Shown: positions 17,531-26,102 of the stretch, in pieces
How positions within the stretch are numbered: the stretch's first letter is position 1
Layout of the letters: each line of letters starts with the position of its first letter
Assembly: GCA_038245725.1 (NCBI GenBank)
Contig: JBBRSD010000006.1
Span: 1-64,000 of the forward strand
From: JBBRSD01 sp038245725
GTDB taxonomy: Bacteria; Actinomycetota; Coriobacteriia; Anaerosomatales; JAAXUF01
Length of the DNA stretch: 64,000 nucleotides
Reading direction: 5' to 3'
Notes under the pieces: model-generated
What the model was told of the DNA's origin: nothing
Database searches by the model: none
The model's input: the letters and a program-made list of their open reading frames with translations, nothing else
Program-made: the position numbers and the translations under genes

Positions 17531-20428
17531 CTACCGCCCGAAGCGCTCCCCGATCGCGCCCACGACATTCGCCGCGGGCATGCGCTCGATGTCGGCCACA
17601 GGCAGCGCCGCGACGAACTGACGGCCGTAGCCCTTCTGCACGACACGCGCATCGGCAATGACAAGGCAACCGGTGTCGGTCTTGCTGCGGATCAGCCGCC
17701 CGGCTGCCTGCTTGAGCTCGATGACCGCTTCGGGGAGGGTGTAGCGGCTCCAGGCGACGCGGCCTTCTCGGAGTTCGCGCTCTTGGGCGAGCGGGTCTGT
17801 GGGGCGGCCGAATGGGAGCTTGGGCACGACGACGCAGCGCAGGGTGTCGCCCTTCGCGTCGAAACCCTCCCAGAAGCTCTTGAGCGCGAAGAGCGACAGC
17901 CGCTCGTCGGCGAGGAACTCGTCGCGCAGCCGCTTGGCGCTCGTGCCGCGTTTCTGGCACAGCAGCGCGATGCCGGCTCTCTCCAGCCGCGGTTCGAGGA
18001 TTGCGTGGAGGTGCTCCATGTCGCGGCGGTTCGTGAACAGCGTCAGCACGCTGCCGCCCATCGCGAGGTGCACGCCTTCGAGCAACGCCTCGAGGTCCGC
18101 GAGATAGCCGCGCTCGGCGGGCAGCGCGATGTCGGTGGGCACATAGACCGCCATCTGCCGCTCGAAGTCGTAGCTGCTGGCCAGCCGAAGGGGGCGCCAC
18201 GTCGCGGCCCCGAGGAGGTCGAGCCCGACGCTGCGCGCGAAGTGCTCGAAGCTCTCGCCGGTGGCGATCGTCGCCGACGTGAACACCACGCTGTGCACGC
18301 GCGGATAGAGGTCTTCGGCGAGCACCGAGCCGATGTCGAGCCGCTCGGCGAGGAGCTTCTCGGCGGGGCGGTTGGGGCGGCGATCGAGCGATACCGAGTA
18401 GACGAACGACTCGTCCTCGCCTTCGAGCACCGCGACGAGTCCGGCGTGCTGCTCCGCGAGGCGCGAGATGAGGCCGACGAGGTCCGCGCGGCCGTCGGTG
18501 ACGTCGGGGCCCCACTCCTCAAGCAGCGTCACGAGCTCGCGGCCGTCAGCGAGCAGCTGTTCGAGCCGCTTGGCGAGCGAGCGGCCGGTCGAGGCGACCG
18601 TGCCCCATGGCCCGGTGTCGCGCACCTGCTCGGTCACCCAGACGTTCGCGGCGTCGTATTCGCTGTCGCCGGCAAGCGCAGACAGGTCCTTCACGAAGTC
18701 GAAGAGCGAGTCTGTCAGCGTCGCGCACCGCCCGACCTGCTCCTCCATCCGAGCGATGACGCCGAGAAGCCCTCCAGCCGCGGCCGCTCCGCGCAGCTGC
18801 CGCCGGATGTTGTCGAGCAGCCCGCCGCGGCCGCGCGCTGCGAGCGCGCCGAGCACGACCGACAGCTCGACGTGGCTAGCGCCCACCGTGAGCTGCTTGC
18901 GCGCTTCGCTTTCCGCCGAGTGCGCCTCGTCGACGATCCAGTGGCGCAGTGGCGGCAGGATGCCGCCCTGCGCAACAACGTCTCGGAAGAGGAGCGCGTG
19001 GTTGGTGACGACGATGTTGGCGCTTGCAGCGCGGCGCCGCACGCCATGCAGGTAGCACAGCTGCGGGAAGAACCGGCAGCGCTTCTTGGTGCAGTCGGCC
19101 TGCGACGCCTGGATAGCCGTGCGTAGTTCGCGCTGACCCCAGTGCAGGTTGATCGCGTCGAGGTCGCCCCAGCTCGACTGCGTCGCCCACGCGTGCAGCG
19201 CGCCGACGGTCGCGAGCGTGTCGGGCGTGGCGTTGGCGGCGTCGAGCTCGCCCGCGAATCGCTCGAGCTTGCGCAGACACGGGTAGTGGTCGTAACCCTT
19301 GAGCGCGACATAGCGCAGCTCGCCGCCGAGCGCTTCGTTGAGCCGCGGCAACTCGTGGTAAACGAGCTGGTCCATGAGCGCGTTGGTCTTGGTGGCGACG
19401 CCCACTCCCACGCGGTTCTCGAGCGAGTACAGCGCCGCCGGCACGAGGTAGGCGATCGACTTGCCCACGCCCGTCCCGGCTTCGATGGCCGCGTGCGTCC
19501 GCGTATCGAACGCCTCGAGGACCGCGCCAGCCATCTCGAGCTGTTCGGCGCGCGACTCGAAGCCCTCGTACATGCGCCCGGCGATGCCCTTTGCCGAGAA
19601 CTCCGCGAGCACCTCACTTGTCGCCGGGCAGGTGCACGCGACCTCATCGGCGTCGTGGAGTGCTTCGGCTTTGTCCGCCGCCACACGCTTGCGGCGCGCG
19701 TCACGGAGGTCGAAGACGGCGCCGGGCGCGGCGGCGGCGATCTGCGCAAGGATGGCGCGCGTGGGCCACTCAGTGTCGCGCGCGAAATCGGTGAGGCGGT
19801 GCAGCAGGCCCGGCGGCAGGTCCGACAGGCCGGTGAGCGCGATGCGCCAGATCGCGCAGAGCGCCTCGACGTCTGGCAGCGCGCGATGCGCCGGGCCGCT
19901 GGGCGCGACGCCGAACGCGTCGGCGAGGTCGGCAAGGCGGTGCGAGCGCAGCCGCGGCAGGCCGATGCGCGTGACCTCGAGCGAGTCGAGCCAGGTGCCG
20001 TGAAGCGCGTTGCGACCCGCGACACGCTCGACGAACGCGCGGTCGAAGCTCGCGTTGTGCGCGACGATGTCGCGGTCTCCCACGAACGCCACGAGGTCGC
20101 GGACAGCGGACTCAGGCGCCGGGGCGCCCGCGAGCATCGCGTTGTCGATGCCCGTGAGCTTCGTGATCTCCGCTGACAGCGGGATGACCGGATCGACGTA
20201 GGTCGTGAACGTGTCGACGACCTCCGGCCCGCGCATGATGGCCGCGCCGATCTCGATGATTCGGTCGCGATTGGGATCGTAGCCGGTGGTCTCGAGATCG
20301 ACGACCGCTATCTCGGCCTCGAACCCGAAGGTCGCCGTGCGCGCACGCTGCGCAAGCGTCGCATACGCGGCGCACACGTCCGGGTCGGTGCCGGGCACGA
20401 GATACCTGTCGAGAGGGTCCTGAGTCAC
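17531..20428 (-). CDS. dinG: DnaQ-like exonuclease / DinG-family Fe-S helicase fusion
   Basis: A 965-residue protein. The N-terminal DEDDh 3'-5' exonuclease (about 40-200) has ExoI DLETTG, ExoII AHNASFDRAF and ExoIII HRALPDVEA. The XPD/DinG-like superfamily 2 helicase (about 270-960) has Walker A AGTGVGKS, DEAH box WIVDEAHSAES, and the cysteines of the Fe-S domain (YPCLRK, then ADCTKKRCRFFPQLC). Such fusions are annotated as bifunctional helicase/Pol III epsilon-like proteins and are thought to act on damaged or structured DNA. The GTG at 20428 was preferred to an ATG at 20476 because the latter abuts the upstream gene's terminator and gives an unusual N-terminus; neither has a strong ribosome binding site. 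Confidence 0.87.
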   Translation of the reverse strand: MTQDPLDRYLVPGTDPDVCAAYATLAQRARTATFGFEAEIAVVDLETTGYDPNRDRIIEIGAAIMRGPEVVDTFTTYVDPVIPLSAEITKLTGIDNAMLAGAPAPESAVRDLVAFVGDRDIVAHNASFDRAFVERVAGRNALHGTWLDSLEVTRIGLPRLRSHRLADLADAFGVAPSGPAHRALPDVEALCAIWRIALTGLSDLPPGLLHRLTDFARDTEWPTRAILAQIAAAAPGAVFDLRDARRKRVAADKAEALHDADEVACTCPATSEVLAEFSAKGIAGRMYEGFESRAEQLEMAGAVLEAFDTRTHAAIEAGTGVGKSIAYLVPAALYSLENRVGVGVATKTNALMDQLVYHELPRLNEALGGELRYVALKGYDHYPCLRKLERFAGELDAANATPDTLATVGALHAWATQSSWGDLDAINLHWGQRELRTAIQASQADCTKKRCRFFPQLCYLHGVRRRAASANIVVTNHALLFRDVVAQGGILPPLRHWIVDEAHSAESEARKQLTVGASHVELSVVLGALAARGRGGLLDNIRRQLRGAAAAGGLLGVIARMEEQVGRCATLTDSLFDFVKDLSALAGDSEYDAANVWVTEQVRDTGPWGTVASTGRSLAKRLEQLLADGRELVTLLEEWGPDVTDGRADLVGLISRLAEQHAGLVAVLEGEDESFVYSVSLDRRPNRPAEKLLAERLDIGSVLAEDLYPRVHSVVFTSATIATGESFEHFARSVGLDLLGAATWRPLRLASSYDFERQMAVYVPTDIALPAERGYLADLEALLEGVHLAMGGSVLTLFTNRRDMEHLHAILEPRLERAGIALLCQKRGTSAKRLRDEFLADERLSLFALKSFWEGFDAKGDTLRCVVVPKLPFGRPTDPLAQERELREGRVAWSRYTLPEAVIELKQAAGRLIRSKTDTGCLVIADARVVQKGYGRQFVAALPVADIERMPAANVVGAIGERFGR

Positions 20429-20481
20429 CCGCCGAGAGTAGCACGCGGGTGTGACATCGGCGGGGAGTATCGGCACGCAAA

Positions 20482-20507
20482 CAGGGCGCCCCTTTCGGGA
20501 CGCCCTG
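20482..20507 (-). terminator. Terminator downstream of the membrane-anchored DUF4878-like gene
   Basis: Stem CAGGGCG with CGCCCTG, with an inner CCC/GGG extension around TTTC, directly after the stop codon at 20534 on the minus strand and followed there by TTTGCG. It separates that gene from dinG. Confidence 0.75.
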
Positions 20508-20533
20508 CGGTCATTGCGCGATCGTGCGAATTG

Positions 20534-21103
20534 CTACTGGACCGTGCCGCCCATGGTGCGGGACTCGACATACCAGGTCTTGCCGACCTTCTTGAAGTTC
20601 CAGGTGTACGTGATGTTCATGGCCGCGGTGTCCTGCTCGGCGACGATGGAGACGGTGTCGCCGCTCGCTACCGGCTTGCCCATCTTGTAGCCCGAGATGC
20701 CGTACTGCTTGACCTGCGAGGCGTACGAAGCGGCGCTGCCGTAGCTCTGCTGCTTGTCGACCGGCAGCATCGCGTAGGCCTGGTCGTACTTGCCGGCGAT
20801 GACGGCCTCGTTGTAGGCCTTCACGAACTGCTCAGGCGTGACGCCAGAAGGAACCTTCGTCGCGGTCTTAGCGTTAATGGCGCCGCCACCGGTCGTTCCT
20901 GCCGGCGGGTTTTGCGTGGCGTTCGGATTAATCGGTGCCGTGCCCTGCGCTGCCGTGTCGGCGGCGACGGGCAAGCTCGTGGACGCGCTCTTGCTCTGCT
21001 GGAAGACCAGGAGGCCTACGATGGAGGCCAGTAGCACGGCCACCGCGACGAGCGCGATGACGAGCGTCTGCTGGCTGCTGGCTTGTGGAGTCTGATCGGA
21101 CAT
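20534..21103 (-). CDS. Membrane-anchored protein with NTF2/DUF4878-like exterior domain
   Basis: A 189-residue protein with one N-terminal transmembrane helix (about 14-34, TLVIALVAVAVLLASIVGLLVF), a Thr/Pro/Gly-rich linker (about 38-75) and a C-terminal domain beginning GVTPEQFVKAYNEAVIAGKYDQAYAML and ending NFKKVGKTWYVESR. Start and end patterns are typical of NTF2-like/DUF4878 lipoprotein-type domains. The ATG at 21103 follows GAAAGGAAGGG. It is a monocistronic gene closed by a terminator and divergent from sdaAB. Its substrate or partner is unknown. Confidence 0.75.
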   Translation of the reverse strand: MSDQTPQASSQQTLVIALVAVAVLLASIVGLLVFQQSKSASTSLPVAADTAAQGTAPINPNATQNPPAGTTGGGAINAKTATKVPSGVTPEQFVKAYNEAVIAGKYDQAYAMLPVDKQQSYGSAASYASQVKQYGISGYKMGKPVASGDTVSIVAEQDTAAMNITYTWNFKKVGKTWYVESRTMGGTVQ

Positions 21104-21225
21104 GTGCCCTTCCTTTCGAACAGAATCTGGGGCTTGCCGGGGTCCGAGCAAGCGTGGCAAACACTATAACCTCGTGAACGAGTGCACGTACAGCATCCGT
21201 AAGATTGCGATGTTAGGATGAGCGA

Positions 21226-21897
21226 ATGCCACGCCAGCGTAGTGTTTTCGACATTGTAGGTCCTGTGATGATTGGGCCTTCTTCCAGCCACACCGCGGGA
21301 GCATGCCGCCTCGGCGAACTCGCGCGCGCCGTTTTCGGCGCAGCACCCACGCGCGCTCACATCCTTTTGCACGGCTCCTTCGCATCGACCGGGCCGGGTC
21401 ACGGCACCGATCTCGCGCTGGTCGCCGGGCTTCTCGGCATGCATCCCGACGACCCGCGGATCCCCGCCGCGTTCGACGTCGCCCGCGAGTCGGGCCTCGT
21501 CTTCGACTTCGCCGAGGAGGACCTCGGAGACGTGCATCCCAACACGGCCGTCTTCGAGCTCGAGGACACCGAGGGCAGGCGGATGCGCGTACAGGGCTCT
21601 TCGCTCGGCGGCGGCGATGTGGTCGTGACCGGCATCGACGGTTACGACGTCGAGCTCACCGGCGACCTGCCCTTGCTCGTCGTGGGCCACGTCGACCGTC
21701 CGGGAGAGATCGCCGCGGTCACCGGCGTGCTGGCCGAGACGCACGTCAACATCGCGTCGATGCACGTGTCGCGCTCGCGGCGCGGAGCCGACGCGCTCAT
21801 GCTGATCGCCACCGACGCCGAGGTGAGCCCCGAGGTCGCCGAGCGGATCGCCGCCGAGCCCGGCGTCACGAGCGTGCGGCGGGTCGCTGCGGTCTGA
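21226..21897 (+). CDS. sdaAB: L-serine dehydratase, iron-sulfur-dependent, beta subunit
   Basis: A 223-residue beta subunit of the Fe-S L-serine dehydratase, which deaminates L-serine to pyruvate and ammonia with the alpha subunit. The N-terminal domain has the signature SVFDIVGPVMIGPSSSHTAGACRLGELAR and HGSFASTGPGHGTDLALVAGLLGM; the C-terminal ACT domain (about 147-223) starts LLVVGHVDRPGEIAAVTGVL. Length fits the family. An AGGATGA ribosome binding site precedes the ATG. The alpha subunit is not adjacent: it lies about 3.3 kb downstream on the same strand, beyond a GNAT gene and the leftward feo operon. Confidence 0.92.
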   Translation: MPRQRSVFDIVGPVMIGPSSSHTAGACRLGELARAVFGAAPTRAHILLHGSFASTGPGHGTDLALVAGLLGMHPDDPRIPAAFDVARESGLVFDFAEEDLGDVHPNTAVFELEDTEGRRMRVQGSSLGGGDVVVTGIDGYDVELTGDLPLLVVGHVDRPGEIAAVTGVLAETHVNIASMHVSRSRRGADALMLIATDAEVSPEVAERIAAEPGVTSVRRVAAV

Positions 21898-21951
21898 GGC
21901 GCGGAGCGGCAGTGCGTCAGCGGGGTCAGCGGCGTGCGCGATCGCGCCAGC

Positions 21952-22494
21952 TCAGTCCGCGTCATAGGCGGGCGTCCACGCCGACGGCCGCGCGTGATCG
22001 GTGAAGAGCCGCATCTCCGGCGCCGCGACGAAGCCCAGCTGCTCGTAGACGGCCCGCCCCTCGTCGCTCGCGTGCAACGAGATGACCGGCGCGCCCTTCT
22101 CGGTGGCGCACGCGATCGTCGCGCTCATGAGCTCCCGAGCGATGCCGCGCCGACGATTCTCGGGCATCACGTACATGCCGAGCACGTAGGCGACGCGCCC
22201 TTCGATGTTGCGCACGGTGGGCGCGACCTGCTGCCACATGAGCGCAACGGTGCCGATGATGCGTCGCGTGCCGTCGGTGCCGCTCTCCTCGGCGACGAAT
22301 CCGTTGCAGCTCCCCGCCGAGAAGCCCTCGCGCATATGTGCAATGGCTACCGGGATGAACGCATCGAAGCTCGACTCGTCGCTCCAGCCCATCTCACGGA
22401 ACATGCGCACGCGAAGGCCGACCATCGTGTCGACGTCGTCGAGCGTGGCGGGTCGGATGAGGATGCCGGAGGCGGCGAGAGAGGTGTCGGGCAT
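21952..22494 (-). CDS. GNAT-family N-acetyltransferase
   Basis: A 180-residue GNAT protein. Motif A is clear (VAYVLGMYVMPENRRRGIARELM, the acetyl-CoA pyrophosphate loop), followed by ISLHASDEGRAVYEQLGFV (motif B). The N-terminus ILIRPATLDDVDTMVGLRVRMF is standard for the fold. The substrate cannot be read from sequence. It lies between convergent sdaAB and the end of the feo operon on the same strand; a 57-base gap to the Cys-rich protein gene makes co-transcription possible. Confidence 0.88.
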   Translation of the reverse strand: MPDTSLAASGILIRPATLDDVDTMVGLRVRMFREMGWSDESSFDAFIPVAIAHMREGFSAGSCNGFVAEESGTDGTRRIIGTVALMWQQVAPTVRNIEGRVAYVLGMYVMPENRRRGIARELMSATIACATEKGAPVISLHASDEGRAVYEQLGFVAAPEMRLFTDHARPSAWTPAYDAD

Positions 22495-22551
22495 GGGCGA
22501 ACTCCTCGGCGAGGGCGGGCAGGGGGCGCGGCCGCGGGCCGCAGGAGGATT

Positions 22552-22770
22552 CTACCGCTCGAGAGGCGTGCCGGGATGCTCGGTGTCGTCGCTGGCAGCG
22601 TCGCTCGGGAGCGAGGCGTCGGGTGCGCACGACCCGCTGCCCGTCTCACACGAGCTGCCGCATGACGAGCACGCGCCGCTACAACCCACGGCTTTGAGCG
22701 CGTTGCAGCGAGGGCAGCGGATCTCGCCCGATTCGAAGCCGCATGCCGGGCACTTCGGCAGGATTGCCAT
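22552..22770 (-). CDS. Small Cys-rich zinc-ribbon-like protein, downstream of feoB
   Basis: A 72-residue protein. The N-terminus MAILPKCPACGFESGEIRCPRC forms a CxxC...CxxC zinc-ribbon-like knuckle. A second cluster (CSGACSSCGSSC) follows at about 30-41, then an acidic, Ser-rich tail. GGGAGG lies about 9 bases before the ATG. It starts 15 bases after the feoB stop on the same strand, so it is the third gene of the feoA-feoB operon. It holds the position where other bacteria have FeoC or a FeoB-associated Cys-rich protein. A role in ferrous-iron uptake is inferred from position. Confidence 0.72.
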   Translation of the reverse strand: MAILPKCPACGFESGEIRCPRCNALKAVGCSGACSSCGSSCETGSGSCAPDASLPSDAASDDTEHPGTPLER

Positions 22771-22785
22771 GAGAACCAGCCTCCC

Positions 22786-24642
22786 TTACACGATTCGCAG
22801 GACGTGGGCGACGATGCCGCCGAGCAGGAACGCAAGGCTGATCGAGCCCAGGAACAGGCCGACCATGTACGCCCAGCCGCGCTCCTTGAGGACGACGAGC
22901 GTGCTCGCGAGGCAGGGGACGAACAGTGTGATCGTCACCATCGCCACGAGGAGCTGGGGATCGCTGAGCTTCATCGTGAAGAAGCCCGCGGCACCGAAGT
23001 CGCGGCGGATAATCGCCATCACGAAGGCGGTCGCGGTTTCCTGCGGCAGTCCCAACCAACCAGTCACGAGGGGCCGCGCCGCGCGCTCGATCAGCGTGAG
23101 GCCGCCAAGCACCTTCAGCAGGCCGAGAACGAGCGTTCCGCCCACGAAGAACGTCGTCACTTCCCGCATGAAGCCCCAGACCTTCGCGCTCGTCTTGCGC
23201 ACGAGATTGTCGATGCGCGGCAGTCGCAGCGACGGAAGATCGATCAGGAGGTCGGTCGACTTGCCCGGGACGAGCTTGTTGAGCGCGGTTCCCAGAGCCA
23301 CGAACACCGCGAGCAGGATCGTGAAGTAGGCGGCGGTGTAGATGGGCTTGGCGGTGGCCATGAGCGCCGCGATGATGCCGAGCTGCGCCGAGCACGGCAC
23401 CGCGACCGCCATGAGCGCGGTCGCGATGAATCGCTCCCGCTTGCTGCCGAGGATGCGCGTCGTCAGCGTCGCCATGGTGACGCACCCGAGACCCAGGATC
23501 AGCGGAATGACCGCCCGGCCGTTGAGGCCCATCGAGGTGAGCGAGCGATCCGCGAGCGCGGCGATCCTCGGGAGGTAGCCGGTATCTTCGAGGATCGACA
23601 GCAGCAGATAGAAGCCGATGACGAGCGGCAGGATCACGCCGAACAGCGTGGCCGGGGTCATCGTGAGGACGCCGAACTGGCCGACCAGCAGCTCGAACGG
23701 CCACGAGCCGCGCGCGAACACGTGAGCCGTCAGCCCCTGCAACCACGGCGTGAAGTGGTGCTCGAAGACGGTGCCACGCAGGAAGTCGACGACGTTGCCG
23801 GCGACCCACTGCCCGAACACAACGTAGATCGCAGCCAGCAGCGCGATGAGCATCGGGATGCCGGTGAGTGGGTGCATCATCGCGTGCGAAAGCCTCGCCG
23901 AGAAGCTCGCACCGGTCAGCGTCTCAGTGATGATGTGCCCGCAGACGTCGTCGACGCGGTGGCGGCGCGCGATGTAGATCTCGTCTCGGCGGGTGCCGGG
24001 CTCGCGGCCGAGGCGCTCGCTCACGGCCGCGTCGCCCTCGAGAACGAGGAGCGCTTCGGCTCGGGTTCCCACGCAGCACGCCATCTCGTCGAGATCGGCG
24101 GCGAGCTCGACGCCGGCGTGTCCGCCCCGAGCGCGGGGAATCGCCGCACGCAGCTCGTCGAAGCCGAGGCCTTCGACCGCGACGGTCTCGATCACCGGCA
24201 CGCCGAGCAGGTCCTCGAGCAGGTCGCGGTCGATGCCGACTCCCTCGCGGCGCGCTTCGTCGGCCATGTTGAGCGCGACCACCATGCGCTTGCCCATGTC
24301 CACGAGCTGCAGCGTGAGGAAGAGATCGCGCTCGAGGTGCACGGCGTCGACCACGTTGACGATGATGTCGCCCGACAAGATGATGTCGCGCGCGACGGTC
24401 TCTTCGTCATTGAAGGAGCTGACGCCGTAGACGCCCGGCGTGTCGACGAGGTCGTTCTCGCCCAGCCGGCCGCGCGTGAGAGTGACCGTGGTTCCCGGGA
24501 AGTTGCTGACGTCGACGTAGGTGCCGGTCAGCGCGTTGAAGACGACAGATTTTCCCACGTTGGGATTGCCGACAAGAACGATCGTCTCGGCACCTTCGCG
24601 CACTTCAGTGCTGGCGGGGCCGTGACAGGACGCGTCACTCAT
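22786..24642 (-). CDS. feoB: Ferrous iron transport protein B (FeoB)
   Basis: A 618-residue GTP-dependent Fe(II) transporter. The N-terminal G domain (about 20-180) has G1 GNPNVGKS, G2 NFPGTTVT, G3 VDTPGVYG and G4 ALNMADEA. The membrane part (about 230-618) holds the two Gate/nucleoside-recognition repeats (PLVIGFYLLLSILEDTGYLPRIA and FVPCLASTLVVLKERGW). It is shorter than the E. coli protein (about 770) but within the range of bacterial FeoB. An AAAGGAG site lies upstream of the ATG. It sits 70 bases after feoA and is followed by the Cys-rich small protein. Fe(II) uptake suits an anoxic habitat. Confidence 0.95.
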   Translation of the reverse strand: MSDASCHGPASTEVREGAETIVLVGNPNVGKSVVFNALTGTYVDVSNFPGTTVTLTRGRLGENDLVDTPGVYGVSSFNDEETVARDIILSGDIIVNVVDAVHLERDLFLTLQLVDMGKRMVVALNMADEARREGVGIDRDLLEDLLGVPVIETVAVEGLGFDELRAAIPRARGGHAGVELAADLDEMACCVGTRAEALLVLEGDAAVSERLGREPGTRRDEIYIARRHRVDDVCGHIITETLTGASFSARLSHAMMHPLTGIPMLIALLAAIYVVFGQWVAGNVVDFLRGTVFEHHFTPWLQGLTAHVFARGSWPFELLVGQFGVLTMTPATLFGVILPLVIGFYLLLSILEDTGYLPRIAALADRSLTSMGLNGRAVIPLILGLGCVTMATLTTRILGSKRERFIATALMAVAVPCSAQLGIIAALMATAKPIYTAAYFTILLAVFVALGTALNKLVPGKSTDLLIDLPSLRLPRIDNLVRKTSAKVWGFMREVTTFFVGGTLVLGLLKVLGGLTLIERAARPLVTGWLGLPQETATAFVMAIIRRDFGAAGFFTMKLSDPQLLVAMVTITLFVPCLASTLVVLKERGWAYMVGLFLGSISLAFLLGGIVAHVLRIV

Positions 24643-24712
24643 GGGTGCGACTCCTTTGCTCCAAGCTGGCCGAGCAGGCCTGTGGGCGCGGGTCAGACCG
24701 CGCGCACTGGAG

Positions 24713-25006
24713 TTAGCTGCTCAGCCTGCGGACGTTGATGCGCTTGGCAAGCGCGCGTCCGACGGCGATCTCCTGACGGCCACTCCTGATGACGAGCGGG
24801 CCGGCCGGGATCTTGGTCACGCATTCGACGCGTGCGCCTTCGGCCATGCCGAAACGCAGCGCCTGAACGCGGGCGTGCTGGTCGTTGACGGAGATGATCT
24901 CGATACGATCGCCCTTGCGGATGCAGTCCAGCGAGCACGTCTCGCACACGACGGGCTGCACGCTGACAGCGGACTCGGTCGGGCAGCTCTTATCGGGATC
25001 GGCCAT
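24713..25006 (-). CDS. feoA: FeoA domain protein
   Basis: A 97-residue protein. The SH3-like FeoA domain (about 30-95: GDRIEIISVNDQHARVQALRFGMAEGARVECVTKIPAGPLVIRSGRQEIAVGRALAKRI) is complete. An unusual N-terminal extension of about 28 residues carries cysteines (SCP, then CETCSLDC) that could bind metal. AAGGAG lies upstream of the ATG. It is first in the feo operon, with a candidate metal-regulator site about 55 bases upstream. Confidence 0.9.
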   Translation of the reverse strand: MADPDKSCPTESAVSVQPVVCETCSLDCIRKGDRIEIISVNDQHARVQALRFGMAEGARVECVTKIPAGPLVIRSGRQEIAVGRALAKRINVRRLSS

Positions 25007-25058
25007 CTCGCGGCTCCTTGGTGGTTCTCGTGCGAGGCTTGGGTAGTCGAGTAGTTTG

Positions 25059-25074
25059 CTTAGTATGTGCTAAG
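25059..25074. promoter_or_regulatory. Candidate iron/manganese-regulator operator upstream of feoA
   Basis: The inverted repeat CTTAG-N6-CTAAG sits 53 bases upstream of the feoA start. The TTAG...CTAA half-sites recall DtxR/IdeR/MntR-type operators, which commonly repress feo genes when metal is plentiful. No regulator gene of that family is in the window, so the assignment is tentative. Confidence 0.45.
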
Positions 25075-25232
25075 TGCCTCGCAACGCGAATACTACGCCC
25101 CGCCGGAAGCCCCGTCAAGAATGGTGAGGAGATTGGTGATGATTGGCGCCCCGGACCGTGACGGCTGGGCGCCCCGCGCTACAATCGCGACGGGCGCGAC
25201 GTCGCGCCTCCGCTTCCGAAAGGACTCACGTC

Positions 25233-26096
25233 ATGGCGCACGCGTCGTTCGAAGACCTGCTCGCCGCAGCAGCCGAGCACAGCTCGCTCGGCAAGGCCGC
25301 ACTCGCGCTCGAGATCGCCGAGACCGGCCTGCCCGCCGCCGCCGTGCGCGCACGCATGGGCGAGACGCTCGGCGTGATGCGCGAAGCGATCGGTCACGGG
25401 CTGTCGGGCAACGCACGCTCGCGCTCGGGCTTCGTGGGAGGCGACGCCTCGAAGGTCGCGTCCTCGCAAGCCGGTCCGCTCGGCGGCACCTTCGCCGATA
25501 CGATCGCGGCGGCACTGGCGACCGGCGAGGTGAACGCGTCGATGGGCCGCATCGTCGCAGCGCCCACCGGCGGCGCGTCCGGCGTGCTGCCCGCCGTGCT
25601 GCTCGGCCTGGGTGCGCAGTACTCGGCGAGCGAGGAAGCGCTCACGGAGGCGCTCTTCGCGGCGGCTGGCATCGGCGGCGTGATCGCGACGCGCGCGACG
25701 CTCTCGGGCGCAGCCGGCGGCTGCCAGGCCGAGATCGGCTCGGGAGCGGCGATGGCGGCCGCAGCCGGCGTCGAGCTGTGCGGCGGCACTCCGGCGCAGG
25801 CGGGGCACGCTGCCTCGCTCGCGCTGCAAGGGCTGCTGGGCTTGGTGTGCGATCCCGTGGGCGGCCTCGTCGAGGTTCCGTGCGTCTTCCGCAACGCGAC
25901 CGGCGCCGCCGTGGCGCTCTCGGCCATCGAGATGGCGCTTGCCGGCGTCGAATTCCCTCTCGCGTTCGACGAGGTCGTCGATGCGATGGCGTCGGTCGGT
26001 CGGTCGCTTCCGCCGAGCCTGCGCGAGACGGCACTCGGCGGCCTCGCGGCAACGCCGGGCGCTCGCGACATGGCGCGCCGAGCGCGCGAGGAGTAG
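25233..26096 (+). CDS. sdaAA: L-serine dehydratase, iron-sulfur-dependent, alpha subunit
   Basis: A 287-residue catalytic alpha subunit. The signature GRIVAAPTGGASGVLPAVLL is present, as are the three cysteines expected to hold the [4Fe-4S] cluster: GGCQAEIGSG, LVCDPVGG and VEVPCVFRNA. The ATG at 25233 has GAAAGGAC upstream; upstream in-frame starts have none and lengthen it beyond the family norm. It pairs with sdaAB at 21226. Downstream, six bases separate its stop from the P-ATPase gene, suggesting a shared transcript with that pump and a kinase. Confidence 0.93.
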   Translation: MAHASFEDLLAAAAEHSSLGKAALALEIAETGLPAAAVRARMGETLGVMREAIGHGLSGNARSRSGFVGGDASKVASSQAGPLGGTFADTIAAALATGEVNASMGRIVAAPTGGASGVLPAVLLGLGAQYSASEEALTEALFAAAGIGGVIATRATLSGAAGGCQAEIGSGAAMAAAAGVELCGGTPAQAGHAASLALQGLLGLVCDPVGGLVEVPCVFRNATGAAVALSAIEMALAGVEFPLAFDEVVDAMASVGRSLPPSLRETALGGLAATPGARDMARRAREE

Positions 26097-26102
26097 CCAG
26101 CG

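Noticed and set aside
17066..19126. 686-codon open frame antisense to dinG
   Set aside because: No domain motifs and shadow-like composition; dinG has intact exonuclease and helicase motifs on the other strand.
22347..22835. 162-codon frame across the feoB end and Cys-rich gene
   Set aside because: Different frame from both genes, no motifs; the Cys-rich frame has a good ribosome binding site and zinc-ribbon pattern.
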